Shown here piece by piece: positions 32,186 to 43,780 of a stretch of 64,000 bases of DNA. The notes below the pieces were generated by a model. The model was not told the origin of the DNA. It worked only from the letters and a program-made list of their open reading frames with translations, and did no database searches. The DNA lies in assembly GCA_001599595.1 (NCBI GenBank), contig BCHH01000002.1:4874055-4938054 (forward strand), given 5' to 3'. This DNA is from Beverwykella pulmonaria (taxonomy: Eukaryota > Ascomycota > Dothideomycetes > Pleosporales > Melanommataceae). Every line of letters starts with the position of its first letter. Within the stretch, counting starts at the first letter, position 1. Made by a program: the position numbers and the translations under genes.

Positions 32186-34017
32186 TTAAGCCACAACGGA
32201 TGCTTTCCTTCTAATGCGAAACGGAGTTACCATGGACGGGGGCAAGGTGCCGTATCCAAAGTGCTTCCAATCCATCCTCGGCCACCACCCGACATCCACC
32301 ATGAGTTGGATATCGAATGTCTCCGATATCAATGCGTAAGCCAGCAGTGTTTGTATTTTGGCAAAGTGTCGTCCGGGACAGACCCGTTCACCCATGCCGA
32401 ATGGGAAGAACTTCGTACCGAGTCCTTCTCCTGCAAACCTGGGCGCATTGGATGGCGACTGACATCCGTTGGAGTCAATCTGATCGACAAAGTTCATTTC
32501 CGACTTCTCAGTCTCTGAAGTGGACAGAAATCGCCTTCCCCAGAATACGTCGAGTGCATGAGAGCTGGAGCCATCGGGATTCCAAAGCTTTTCATCCATG
32601 TGATGGGCGTAGTTGCACACCATGACCTTCTGGTTCTTCCGGATCGCCCAGTCCCCGAGCTTGCAGCTCTGCCGAGTGGTTCGAACTATCATCACAGAAA
32701 CGTACATTCGCAGTGTCTCGGCAAAGAGCGACTGGAGAAGGGGGAGGCGCAAAAGCCGTTTGATGTCAAAGCGGGTTGGCGCTTTGTGTATCGAGTCGCA
32801 TGTATCCGGCGTAGCAATTACGCTGGATATCTCCTTCGCTGCATCGCCAACGAGGTCAGCTGACCGTAATGTTTCCAGGAAGAACCAAAACGTAGCTCGG
32901 ATGGAGTTGGACGTTAACCTACACAAAGTCAGCAAAGGCGTACCAGTTTGAGACTCTAGAGAGTTATGCTCACGCAAACAGTACTGCAAGATCGGATGCT
33001 GCACATGAAGTATCATCCCACTCCTCGAACTGCTCAAACACCTCCTTGCGTAAAGTCGTAGTCTTTAATCCCGATCTTTCATTCCATTCCGGAAGCTTCT
33101 CGGCGGTTTCCGTCAGAGCAGATGCTCTCCATCTGCGAAAAGCTTGTGTACATCTTGCTCGAATCATTCGTGCTGGCCGATTGAGGAAGCCGGTTAAGCC
33201 CTTGGCAAGAAACGGCACATTCTCATCGAACTTCCAGATGTCCTCTTCAAGGTGGGGACTAGTCGCAAGAAGCTGGGGGCCGTAAAACGCGTCGGTGGTT
33301 GCTCGGAAAAGAACGGTTTGAATGAAGGGATAGAGATCAGGATAGCTGACCCACTCGTCGCCAATGGCGCACTGCTCTACCCATTCATAGAGATTTGCCT
33401 CAAACTTCTCCACAAATGCGGCATGGGAAGCAGGCCGGGTGAAGTCCTTTGTAGCCTGGCGCTCCAAATAATTGCAGCGTCTTCCGGGCGAGACATTGCT
33501 CGATGGAAGCGGTTTTCTACTCACACCCGAGTCATCTCGATTGGCAAGGTCGATGATCTTGCTCGGAAGGCCGAGGATCCGCTGCAGCACCATGTTCTTC
33601 ACGGGCTCAAAGTCGAATGTCCTAGAGTCGGACAAAATCTGCAGAATCTGTGATGGCCCTTTGACAAACCACATCTGCTCGAACGGCAGCTTGAAGCGGA
33701 ACACCTGTTTGAAATGGTCCGCGTCACTTGCATAGTCAGTTTATTGCCGCATTTTACGGATGATAGTCATACATGAGGACGGATGCGAGTTTCGCTGGCT
33801 GAGCTAGGAATAACTGAGTGTGGCCGATCAAAGGTATCGAATGAGGTGCAATTGGTGGCTTGTGCTTTTCTCTGCGGAGAAGATGATAGGATTTGCATAT
33901 CATTGGCAAAGCCAGAGCGCTCAACAGAAGCAAAAGGCTCAAGCTTTTAATCGCAGTGGAGAATATCAAAGTAGCCATTCTGATACCAAGACAAAAATTG
34001 TTCAAAGACTGAAGCAA
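32186..34017 (-). CDS. Cytochrome P450 monooxygenase A (CYP7/8-like class)
   Basis: Exons 34017-33758, 33726-32974 and 32918-32186, 581 residues. The N-terminus is a membrane anchor (LSLLLLLSALALPM) followed by the Pro-rich hinge HSIPLIGHTQLF. The I helix is LFALTSNSIRATFWFF, lacking the usual AGxDT Thr arrangement, as in CYP7/8-type enzymes. ExxR is ETLRM and the haem loop is FGMGERVCPGRHF with the Cys ligand. The second intron (55 bases) is clean. The first, as forced by the frame, would be only 31 bases, shorter than any other here, so that junction may be wrong or damaged. It sits in the metabolite-like region; the substrate is unknown. Confidence 0.85.
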
Positions 34018-34129
34018 AGGAGGTGCAATGATTCGAGGTACTAGCGCGTATTAGCATCTATCATATTTAAAGCTGCTTCCATTTTACACGTATGTTACAA
34101 GCTTTTGTATCATCCCACGCCGCACATAG

Positions 34130-34541
34130 TGCGCCGTAGCAAAGTGCTACTTTGCGCGAATATACCACTAGCACAGGTTGAAGGCTTGGGTGCATGGTGC
34201 AATGAACAGGTCTTGGTTTCTTGTCAGCTGCTTACTTCGTCATCAATCAACACAGCATTATTTGGGGATCCATCACACGAACACCATGGCCATGAAACGG
34301 ACACGAACCTCAACCCAATGAGACCATGACCGTTTCTTATATCTTTCACCACTTCTTTCTTTCATTTTGGTTTGGTAGCTAGATATAACGAATTTGCAAA
34401 CAGTCTACTGCCAAACACCACATTGATCCTCACCGTCCCTCCTCCAGTAGTGCATTGCTGCTTCGGACATCGCATGGCTGCGAGCCGCCCTCCTACCCCC
34501 GTGTGATATTTCTTTATCACACACACCTTTCCTCCACCGCA
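34130..34541 (-). repeat. Solo-LTR-like repeat, family A, copy 3
   Basis: 412 bp, beginning TGCGCCGTAGC and ending CCACCGCA, flanked by ATAG (34126-34129 and 34542-34545). Together with copy 2 in the opposite orientation it brackets P450 A, so recombination between the pair could invert that gene. Confidence 0.78.
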
Positions 34542-35162
34542 ATAGTGCGCCTTGAGGCTGGGTTTTTGGGCGTGCAGATTGATCAACGTAGCGCGCGCAG
34601 ATTCAGTCAACAGGCCCACCCCATCGAGGAGAGTGAAAGTCCTTATGTGTTACTGAACTACCACCACCTACCATGCAATACAACCGGCCCTCTGATGCAG
34701 GGGTAATACACGGTGTCGCCAGTGTATCTCCACACATGATAAGACTCGAAAAATGCGACGTCGTAAGGAACCGCGCCGCATGGCGTACGCTGCTGGCACA
34801 ATGATGACCCGGGGCCCAATCTCCATATACGGCGTCACACAGTCAAGTTCTTGGACGTGAATCTTGGCACAGCACACCGAAGGCCCCTAGGAGTAGTAAA
34901 CCTTTTGGCGTGATCTCCTTAAATCCTGAGTTCAGGCCTCATTCTATCCTTCTCGGGTGTCATGTAGCTTGGAGGGTCTGTAGTCTGCGTAGATGAATTC
35001 TTGAAACTTTGGTAATTAAAGAGAGGCTTATGCCCAGATTTTGATTACCATTTTCGATTACTGATACTGAGTAACCCTTCTTTGACCTGTTCTCTCTCCC
35101 TCACATGCGCCTGACATAGAAAGCCTCCCGAAGACCTGTCCCCTTGCCCATAAAGTAAGCTC
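34542..35162. other. Intergenic, nothing recognised
   Basis: About 620 bases between repeat A copy 3 and the 3' end of the MFS gene. No coding or repeat signal was found. Confidence 0.35.
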
Positions 35163-36857
35163 CTAGACGCCTTTCCCCCCTTCATGGCCACTCCTCTTCT
35201 CCTCTTCCAAACCATACTTCGTGTCAAGTTCAGTTCGGAGGGGAATGTGCTTCTCGATTGCAACTGAAATGAACCCGGTAGCTCCAAACGCCACAGCTCC
35301 AATCCACACAGCCTGGAGCGCATCACGATAGACTAATAAAACCTCTTGTTGGACTTTGGGCGGAAGAGCCCTGATGTACGACCCACTGACAGCTTGATAT
35401 GCTCGTCCATTTCCCAGCTCTTGACGTACACTACTGTCGCTAATGCGGGACGAGTATCGATCAAACTGGGTATTGAAGATTGTGCCCGGAATTGTGACGC
35501 CCCACAAAAAGCCAAAGCTGCGTAGGAAGGAGTACATGCCTGTTGCTGATGCCGCGTCTGAATCGGGCAACGAAGCCATGATTGCCGGTAGAACGGTAGG
35601 AAGAAGCAACCCGCGACCGATGGCATCGACCATCTGAAACATGACCCAGACGGCTTTCGGGGTATTTTGAGATAGCATAATGTTGAGCCCAGGTCCTATC
35701 ATACTAAAACAGAATCCAAAAAAGTGCATTGGTCGATATTGATCTAGTTTCGACAACAACCCGCCTGCGATGGCTGCTGTAACAATGAGGAAAGCTTCGA
35801 AAGGGATGAAGTTGATGCCCGCATGTAGAGGGGTAGTTTCTCGGACGCCTTGAAAGTATACAGGCCAGAAGAAGCAGACCCATTGGAGGAGCACCGAGGA
35901 GATGAAGTCGATGTAGAAAGCTGCTGCCGACGTTCGGTTTCCAAAGATCCTTGAAGGTACGGAGGGCTCTGGGCAGAAGCTCGGCGGCCTCGACTCGTAG
36001 ACATGGAATGCGATCCAACCGCAGGCACCGAGCACAATGGGAAGAATGACCCTCCAAGACGACCATGGGAAGACGACACCACCGAATACAAGCCCGATCA
36101 GGAGGGAACACAGAGCACTGATGAAGATAATGTTCCCGATCCAGTCTACCCGTGCCAGTGCCGCTTGCCAGCAAGACGCCTTTTCGTGCTGCAAACGAAG
36201 GAAGACAAGCATGATGAAAATGATGACGCCGGAGATGGGGATATTCATGAAGAAGATCCACCTCCAATCGGCTACGGCAAGAGCGCCTCCAACCACCGGA
36301 CCCGTGATGGCTCCGATGGCGCTGGTGCTCATGACCATGCCTAGATACTTTCCTCGTTCTCTGACTGAGACCAAATCGCAGATGATGAGTTCTACAAGCA
36401 TCATCAGTCCGCCAGAGCCTGCGCCTTGAATTGCACGGCCTGCAATGAGCATATCTGAGCTGGATGCACCTCCGGCTATCCCGCTCCCAAGTGCAAAGAC
36501 GACAAGAGCAATGAGGACGGGCATGCGGCGTCCGAATATATTGCATAGTTGAGCGCAGGGAGGCTGGACCACAATTTGGGCGACGAGGAAGGCGTTGGCG
36601 ATCCATACATATTGGTCGGCGGCGGACAATTCGGCCGAGATTTGCGGAAGAGCGGTTGCGATAATGGATCCATCAAGGGAGGTGATGAATGTGATGAAGG
36701 ACAGCGAGAAGAGAATGACATGGAACCTCCACGGTTTTGGGCCAGCAGCGGCGGCCTGGTCCAGCTCGTTGTTGACCAGCGGTTCAGATTGGGCAGTGGG
36801 CGACGTTTTGCCTGCACTTTCATCTGCGCAGCCTTGCTCGGCCCGTGTTGCATTCAT
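35163..36857 (-). CDS. MFS drug/proton antiporter, DHA2 (14-helix) type
   Basis: An intronless frame. The ATG at 36857 (MNATRAEQ) is preferred over an upstream in-frame codon because the 37 residues before it do not look like transporter. It gives 564 residues. Conserved motifs are motif C-like SLDGSIIATALPQIS, YVWIANAFLVAQ, GRRMPVLIALVVFALGSGI, GRAIQGAGSGGLMML, VRERGKYLGMVM, the GAITGPVVGGAL antiporter signature and WRWIFFMNIPI. These mark plasma-membrane toxin or metabolite efflux pumps. It lies between P450 A and P450 B, consistent with export of a pathway product. No lesion. The relic at 9306-9731 is from a paralogue. Confidence 0.92.
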   Translation of the reverse strand: MNATRAEQGCADESAGKTSPTAQSEPLVNNELDQAAAAGPKPWRFHVILFSLSFITFITSLDGSIIATALPQISAELSAADQYVWIANAFLVAQIVVQPPCAQLCNIFGRRMPVLIALVVFALGSGIAGGASSSDMLIAGRAIQGAGSGGLMMLVELIICDLVSVRERGKYLGMVMSTSAIGAITGPVVGGALAVADWRWIFFMNIPISGVIIFIMLVFLRLQHEKASCWQAALARVDWIGNIIFISALCSLLIGLVFGGVVFPWSSWRVILPIVLGACGWIAFHVYESRPPSFCPEPSVPSRIFGNRTSAAAFYIDFISSVLLQWVCFFWPVYFQGVRETTPLHAGINFIPFEAFLIVTAAIAGGLLSKLDQYRPMHFFGFCFSMIGPGLNIMLSQNTPKAVWVMFQMVDAIGRGLLLPTVLPAIMASLPDSDAASATGMYSFLRSFGFLWGVTIPGTIFNTQFDRYSSRISDSSVRQELGNGRAYQAVSGSYIRALPPKVQQEVLLVYRDALQAVWIGAVAFGATGFISVAIEKHIPLRTELDTKYGLEEEKRSGHEGGKGV

Positions 36858-37109
36858 TTCGTCAGTGAAGAGACTTTCGATAGTAGGTGGCTGGCAGAAA
36901 GGTGCTAGCAGATGGAGCAATAAGGGCGGTTGCCGAAAAGAGGTGGACCCTATCTGGGATACACACACCGCCCCGTCGTAACGTTACCGGTGGTAACGTT
37001 GCCACCACGCTAGTTCGTTTGTTGGCAGCACATGCCGCGTCACAACAGCTGCAGGTTGAAACGGAACAGCCGGTGGTGATGATGATCATTTACCTGAAGC
37101 TGTGCCTTA

Positions 37110-37192
37110 CGGGAGACATGGCGCTACTATTTGTGCACGGGAGACATGGCCTACTATTTGTTCACGGGCGACATGGCGCTACTATTTGTGCA
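37110..37192. repeat. Minisatellite, three 27-28-bp units
   Basis: The unit CGGGAGACATGGCGCTACTA plus TTTGTGCA occurs three times in tandem with few differences, in the gap between the MFS promoter and the 3' end of P450 B. It encodes nothing recognisable. Confidence 0.8.
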
Positions 37193-37223
37193 CGGCAGAA
37201 CTCGCCCAATCAGAGTCAAATTG

Positions 37224-38957
37224 CTAGTTCTCTTCTATGTCCTCCGCGGCAAGTGGCATTACCTTGTCAGATTCGGTGAGGAGAACGTTCCATTTGACGT
37301 TCGTGTCCCAGCCAGCTCTAGGCGTGAGGGTAACCTCGATGTCGTCATCTGGGATTGGAGTCACCTCCCACAGCCCGGCCTTGTCCGTAGTCAAATGCTT
37401 CCACTTCCTCTCCACGGGCACTATCTCAAAACGCAGGATGAGCAGAGCGGTGAATGCCAGAATCTCTGTGCTTGCAAAATGACGGCCAGGACACAACGTG
37501 GTTCCTCCGCCAAACCCACGGAATGCTGTTGGGTTGTGGCGCCTTTCCTGGGGCAGGAAGCGCCGATGGTTGAATGACTGCGCGTCTGGGCCCCAGATGG
37601 ACGTGTTCTTATGCTGGACTGGTGCTGGAATCATAACCGTCGCCCCCTTTTTGAGCAAGAACTTGCCGTCTAGCATGTGGTCCTCCATGACCAATCGTGT
37701 CGATACACCCACGGAGTGAAGTCTCAGCACCTCCTGCAAGCTCGAAAGCAAAAGGGGGCAAGATGTCTTTACCTGGGACAGATCGAGCGTGAATGTCTTC
37801 GTAGCCTCGCCTTCATGGCTCTTGCTTGTATCCTCCGATAGGATGCGGCTGAGTTCTTGCCGACAGTCTTCCAGTGCAGTCTGGTCGGAATAGAGGTGAT
37901 AGACTAGCCAGAAGCAAGCGGGCGACGTGTTGGTCAGAATGGCAACTGCTCCGGCAGTCTCAAATCTGGCAATGTCCTCGAGGGGTATCTTGTGGTCCAC
38001 ACTATGCTCGTATCGAGCTCGGATAAGTGCAGAGCCATGCTCATAACTGCTGTTTTGGAAATATCCAATGAACCGCTTTGCGATGAATTCCCGGGCCTGG
38101 AAACTCTCTCGGGCAAGTATCGAGGGAAGAAAGCCCATCAAGAGACCCATGATACCCTCCTGAAATTTCCTATGAGGAGTCAAAAAGAGAATCGGCGAGG
38201 CGTACTGCCCAAGTGCCGTGCTTACCAAAATGCGCTGACCATTGCGGGGTCCTGAAACGGATTGTGCAATCCATACACCGACTCGGTCGTAGCAAGGGTG
38301 ATCTCCTGCTTGATAAAGTCGAACAGCTTGATCACCTTTGACGTCTGTATCCGGTCCAGTGACGCAGTGACCTTTTGTGTCACGACCCGATTCATAGCGT
38401 CGAGGCCGGGTCCCGGAAAGAGTGGGGGGTGTATCGCTTGGTAGTGGGTGACAGAGTATCCCCAGAATCCCTCGTCGCCATTGACGTTTGTTTCCAGAAT
38501 ATCGTTTGCCGTTTTGCTCGACCCGCACATGTTCATGGCAAGCTTGGCCTCCAGGGGAGGGAATGCTAAGACCTTATGCTGGCGTTGTACGCATGGGATG
38601 AGCGAAGTGGCGTTGACGACGTACAGTCTCGCTCCTGGTAGACGGATTGTGTAAATTGGTAAATTGTATCGTTCCCTACCGTGTTCTGTTAGACATGACC
38701 GAATCAAGGTCGCAGGCCGAACGAGAAATAGCACAATGGGCGACAGCTCCCTCAATACAAACGTACCTGAGCTCTGTGTAGTATTTGCTCTTCTTTTTCA
38801 ACAGGCATATCATCGGGCTGATGAAGGGAATGGAGGCTGGCACTAGCGGTGGCTCTTTCGCATCATGCGTGGTGTGGAGGAGCACATGGAGGCCGCCATA
38901 GATCGCGGCAGCGATGGTTATGGCTGCTGCGAGGGCTGTCGAAGTAGAAGCAAGCAT
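37224..38957 (-). CDS. Cytochrome P450 monooxygenase B (CYP7/8-like class)
   Basis: Exons 38957-38767, 38675-38226 and 38169-37224 with introns of 91 and 56 bases give 528 residues in frame. The N-terminal anchor (ALAAAITIAAAIYGGLHVLL) is followed by a Pro hinge (PLVPASIPFISP). The I helix is AGAVAILTNTSPACFWL. ExxR is QEVLRL, the PERF-equivalent is FNHRRFLP and the haem loop is FRGFGGGTTLCPGRHFA. It is the same general class as P450 A, and both flank the efflux pump in the same orientation, suggesting duplication or joint recruitment. It would act at the ER membrane with a P450 reductase. No lesion is visible and the substrate is unknown. Confidence 0.9.
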
Positions 38958-39427
38958 GATTTGCAGAGGTAGAAGGAGACAATTGTGAAGTATGCAGAGG
39001 TAGAAGGAGACAATCGTGAAGTATAAGAGGCAAGGAGCAAGACCGAGCGGGAGGCGTACCCGGCGTGGGGCTCGCTTCACCGACGTTAGGTAAGTCCCCA
39101 GCCTCGGCTCCACAAACACTACAATCAAACGCGTTTTGTTGGTTTTCGGGAGAGTGGCCTCCTGATGCACTGGATTGCAGCTGATTAGCTGTAAAGCTCT
39201 CGAATTCCCGTGCCAACAACGCTAGGAATGCACATTCATTACAATAAAATGCAGCGGATTCACACGATGGGCGATGATACCGTCTATATCCTACTGCCTA
39301 AGCAAACACCACCAGACTAAGAATTCAAAAACCGCAATCCAATCTATGTAATTTTGCGTTCAGAACGTATGTTCTCTATTCGGCTCAGCCCTCGCGTGAA
39401 TCTTTCGTCTTTGACATCATCTGTGTC

Positions 39428-40887
39428 TCATCCTCTGCGTGCGAGCATTCTGTCGATGGTGTTGGTATGCGACTCTGGCTTGCCCTTGGCCTCGCTTTTG
39501 GCCCCTGTATTGTCGTGCCGGTGGTCCCTCTCGAGCGATGATGTTGGATAAAACGATCTAGTGCTGACGTATGACTTGACCGTTACGACCAAGTGCTTGA
39601 AGAGCTTCGCGAACGGTCCCATGCACGGGATTATGACACCAACGCTGTATTCCACAGTTCTTGCACCAAAGTTAGCCATGACCATGAGCACTTGGGTGGA
39701 GGCGTACGTAACAACGAACAACGGGACCTGCATATAAGTTGTGTCGCGCGACCACATGCTGGTGGCATCGCGACTATACTCTCGCCTGCGATATACAAGC
39801 CCGAGGATACTCATAACACATGCGCTAGACGATCATGTCAGATATGTGCTTCTCCTTATAGCCGACCCGGTGGACGTACCCAGCACCTGCAAGGAAGATG
39901 AACATGACACCGATTTTCTGCTTTGGAGCCATATTGAGCTTGATAATTGCTGGAAGCGGGAGGATGAGCAGATACAAGTCGTTGACGAGGTTGAACACAC
40001 CGGAAACAATGCTAAGAATCTGAATGACACCAGCTGGGTTACCACACTCTTTTCCGGCCATGCCAGCGAGGTATGCCAGGTGGTCAGTTCCACCCTTAGG
40101 GCCGCAAATGACCCCGTTGATAATAGCTGCCGCAAGATAGAAGCAGAAACTGACTGTGACACCAATATATACCAGCCATCGGATGTAGGTGAGGGGGTGG
40201 AATGCGTAGAAGATGAGGCTATAGACGGCGAGCTTGATGACCCATATCAGAAATGGCGCTGCAAGCAGTAGGACCAGTGAAAGCTGTTTTAGATGTTAGC
40301 CTTTGTTTAGAGGTTTATCGACTTGTGCCGCAACTCTCACCATCAGCACTGGTTTCGTCAGGTCTCCGATTGTAACCTCCCAAGCATGATAGCCGTAAGC
40401 TCCCCCGGTCATCACTAGGCTCAGTCAGTAATGAAAGCGTTAGTTGTCAGTCCGTAAAAGAAAACATACACGCGATCTGAAGGCCTATCAAAGATATCCC
40501 GGCAGACTAGGTTGTAGTAAGCCTAACGTGCTGTAGCAGCTCAATGGCGTCTCACCAAGCTTATAACAAACACAGCTAGAAAAAGTCAGCTGATATTGCT
40601 TTCTGCGATCATACCAGCATGCTCACTGTCGTCAAAGACCCATTTACGTTGAAGGTAACATCTGCTGTATATCCTTATTGATGCCATGAGCAGCATCGCC
40701 AATAGACCTATTGCGCCTGCGATTACGACGGGCTGTCCATGCCATTTTGGATATTCGAAGTCGGGAATAACTCCCTACAAATGAGTTAGCGAATCTGCTA
40801 TACGCTTTGTTGAAAAAGTCTGACTGGTAGAGGTTGGGCGAGAGGTTGCTTGCTGAGCTGGGCCCAAACCTCCTTGGACATTGCCAT
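39428..40887 (-). CDS. Rhodopsin-domain (SAT4-like) integral membrane protein
   Basis: Multi-exon gene starting MAMSKEVWAQ at 40887. After a first intron it reads GVIPDFEYPKWHG and continues through a helix (VVIAGAIGLLAMLLMASIRI) with YSRCYLQRKWVFDD, the GAYGYHAWEV block, LAAPFLIWVIKLAVYSLIFY, ECGNPAGVIQILSIVSGVFN, DLYLLILPLPAIIKLNM and VEYSVGVIIPCMGPFAKLF. This is the seven-helix layout of the fungal rhodopsin-like domain (PF20684), common beside metabolite clusters and in Pth11-like receptors. I did not fix every exon border. No stop was seen in the exon bodies. Ligand and role are unknown. Confidence 0.72.
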
Positions 40888-40974
40888 ATTGCTTAGTGTC
40901 AGGAAATGGATGACTGTATGGTTCAACTGCTGAGAACAAGTGTTCTGATTCTATCGGATTTTGCAAGATAAAGG

Positions 40975-42060
40975 CTCGTGCGGATACCACTCAAGATCCT
41001 TTATGATGGTCAGCAACTTGACCGCTGTACTTCGATTGTGTCAGGCCGTGCTACATTCAGTGCTCATCAGCAGAAGCTATCGACAGCATATCACCCGCAG
41101 ACCGACGGCAACACGGAGGTGCTGAACCAGTACATCGATCAGCGCCTGCGTCCATTCATCAATTACCATCAGGACAACTGGTCAGACCTGCTGCCGTGTA
41201 TGGACTGGGTACAAGCAATCTTTCCGCATGAAACCACAGGCCTATCACCCTATGAGATTGAGTTTGGTCATTAGCCTACCTATCACTGGGACTGGGAAGA
41301 ACGCACTAGGACATACCCTACTGTCCGGGAGCAGATGTTGCACGAGGAAGCTCAAAAGTATGCCAACGCCCGCCACGACGCTGTGAAGCTAGCCACAAAG
41401 ATAATGCAGTGGAGTAAAGGTGTGTGTGATAGAAAGATATTCACACGGGGGTAGGAGGGCGACTCGCAGCCATGCAATGTCCGAAGCAGTGATGCACTGG
41501 AAAGGAGGGAGAGGAATCAGAGTGGAGGTTTGGCAGTAGACTGTTTGCAATTTCAATATATCTAGCTACCAAACCAAATGAAAGAAGAAGTGATGAAAAA
41601 TAGATGAAGCATTCGTGATCTCGTTGGGGGTCGGTTCGTGTGTGTCGTGCGATCGTTGTGCGATGGATGTCGATGCCGATCGGTTGTTGTGTGGGTGTCG
41701 TGTTTAGGTCCCCATATATATACCGCATTGAGTGATGACGAAGCAAGCAGCTGACAGAGAAATCAAGACCTGTTCCCTGCACCATGCATCCAAGCCTCCC
41801 ACCCATGCCAGTGGTATATTCGCGCAAAGTAGCACTTTGCTACGGCGCAATAGCCCAGCAAGGCACTACTCAGGCGCAGAAACGACAGGCGCACCAAGCA
41901 GCTGCAGGCGATTAATGAGGTTGCATGCAGTAAAGCCTGCTGTTCCACGTTATATTTCGGAAAGTACAATGATGAAACACTGGTCAATGGAACGTCCGAA
42001 GCCGTTCCCACATTTTGACATTGGCAGGGCCCCTATCCCCAGAACTACGGGGACTTAGAT
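40975..42060 (+). pseudogene. Ty3/gypsy integrase relic, interrupted by a nested repeat
   Basis: The frame holds LSTAYHPQTDGNTEVLNQYI, LRPFINYHQDNWSDLLPCMD, ETTGLSPYEIEFGH, a TAG where Gln is expected, and WDWEERTRTYPTVREQM, the integrase core C-terminal part of Ty3/gypsy polyproteins. At 41405 a solo-LTR-like repeat interrupts it. After that repeat, frames with AQKRQAHQAA and MKHWSMERPKPFPHFDIG continue the post-core region of the same polyprotein. No RT or protease remains. Confidence 0.8.
41405..41849 (+). repeat. Solo-LTR-like repeat, family A, copy 4 (nested in gypsy relic)
   Basis: 445 bp, beginning TGCAGTGGAGTAAAGG and ending CGGCGCA. The flanks are ATAA (41401-41404) and ATAG (41850-41853), a near-perfect 4-bp duplication. 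Integrase-derived coding sequence continues on both sides, so the insertion postdates the gypsy element. Confidence 0.78.
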
Positions 42061-43780
42061 AGCATCTTTCATGCATTCACGTGCACTTCTTACTAGAACC
42101 ATCGCCAAATTCCACTCTCAGCCTTCATCTTCGATCACAGTACCGCATCTACCATCCAAAGCATTATGAGCATTGTTACAATGTTTGCGCTATTGATCCT
42201 GCCATTCGTATATCTGCTAGCCGTTGGGGTAAAGCTATGGGCATTTTCAAAATTACTTTACAGATGGAATTTTCCTCTGTCGCAAATCCCGGGTCCAAAG
42301 ATGGCTTCATGGACACGACTCTGGTGGTTTAGGCTCGTCTCGCAATCAAGACTTGACCGAGATTTGATACGTCTGCATAGGGAGTACGGTACGCAGCTTT
42401 AACTCGCGGCCAATATAAAGAAACATAGCTTACGTAGAACTTAGGACCGGTTGTGCGAATTGCTCCCAACAGCATTCTTGTTAGTGATCCTGATACCATG
42501 CGAAACGTTCTTGCAGTGGACTCCAAATTCAAGCGCGGGCCGTGGTTCGATAGCCTGCGGCTCGATCCATTCACATCAAACGTAGTCTCCGAGCGAGACC
42601 CCAAAAAGCACCAACAGTTGCGTGCAATTCTTGCCCCTGGGGTAAGTCTCACAGCTTCTATTCTACTTCTTTAAGGCTAAAGTGATGCAGCTTTCTGGCA
42701 ATGACATCCAGGATGTGGAGTGTACGATGGATAGGTACATGGAACAATACCTTCAGGTGATCGGAAGAAAGATTGAGACCGCACATGATAAGACTGCAGA
42801 TCTCGACTTGTCCAAAACCATTCCTCTGCTCACTCTGGACATCATTGCACACCTGTGTCTTGGGGAGTCTTTCGGATGCATCGAAAACGAAACTGATAGC
42901 TACGATTTCTTCAAAGCTCTGAATCTCGGAATGCTCTTTCAACAGTATATGGCAATTCTTACCGAAGTGACCACGGTTCTCCTAGGCCTTGGTAAGTATC
43001 CTTGGGCCCGGACATGGCTGTTCCCAAAATGCAGCAGCTCCAACGGCATAGGTCGTGTTATGCTGGTGAGCAAGGAAACCACAAGCAGTGTCTCTGGAGC
43101 AGTTGCTAAACAGAACACTAGAAAGTCCGCGAGATCGTGGAGAGCAGATACACTGAGCGAGAAATCGGCGTGTCCAAGAAAGATATGCTCGATTCCTTTC
43201 TCTCGCGGGGTCTTTCCGTTGATCAAGCCACAAGCGAGCTAGTCATCGTCATGTATGTACTTGCAGCATATCTTGAATAATAGCTGAGCTCACTCTTCGT
43301 GCAGATCCAGTGGTGTGGGAGCGACGTCTTACGCAATTCAAGCCATTATCAAGTCTATTGTGGCTGACGCATTAGTCGTACACAAACTCCAAGATGAGAT
43401 TGAAGGGGTGGTTGCTGGAAACAGCAAGCGCTCGCTCAACCAGATGCCGAATTCGACTATAAAAAATATGCCCTATCTACAAGCCTGCATCCTGGAAGGC
43501 CTCCGCATATATCCTCCCGTCTTCTCTCAACTCCGAGAGCGGGTTGTCCCTTCCGAGGGAGCTGTACTGAACGGCTATACGGTCCCGGGAGGTACATATG
43601 TCGGGTTCAATAGTATCGGCAGCTAGCTGAACCATATCTACGGGGACGATCATCGTTTCCAACAGTCGGTTACTAGTAACTTTTGTATAAATTTGAAGCC
43701 GTAACTAAACGTCTCGCCCGACCGACCGACTGATGGGGGGACGGGAGGGTACCGTAACTGGGGGCTGCCGTAACGGCTTA

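Noticed and set aside
35163..36968. 601-residue version of the DHA2 pump from the first in-frame codon
   Set aside because: The extra 37 residues are not transporter-like, and a good ATG follows at 36857.
36003..36981. Plus-strand frames of 113-130 codons opposite the MFS gene
   Set aside because: Antisense shadows of a strongly conserved transporter.
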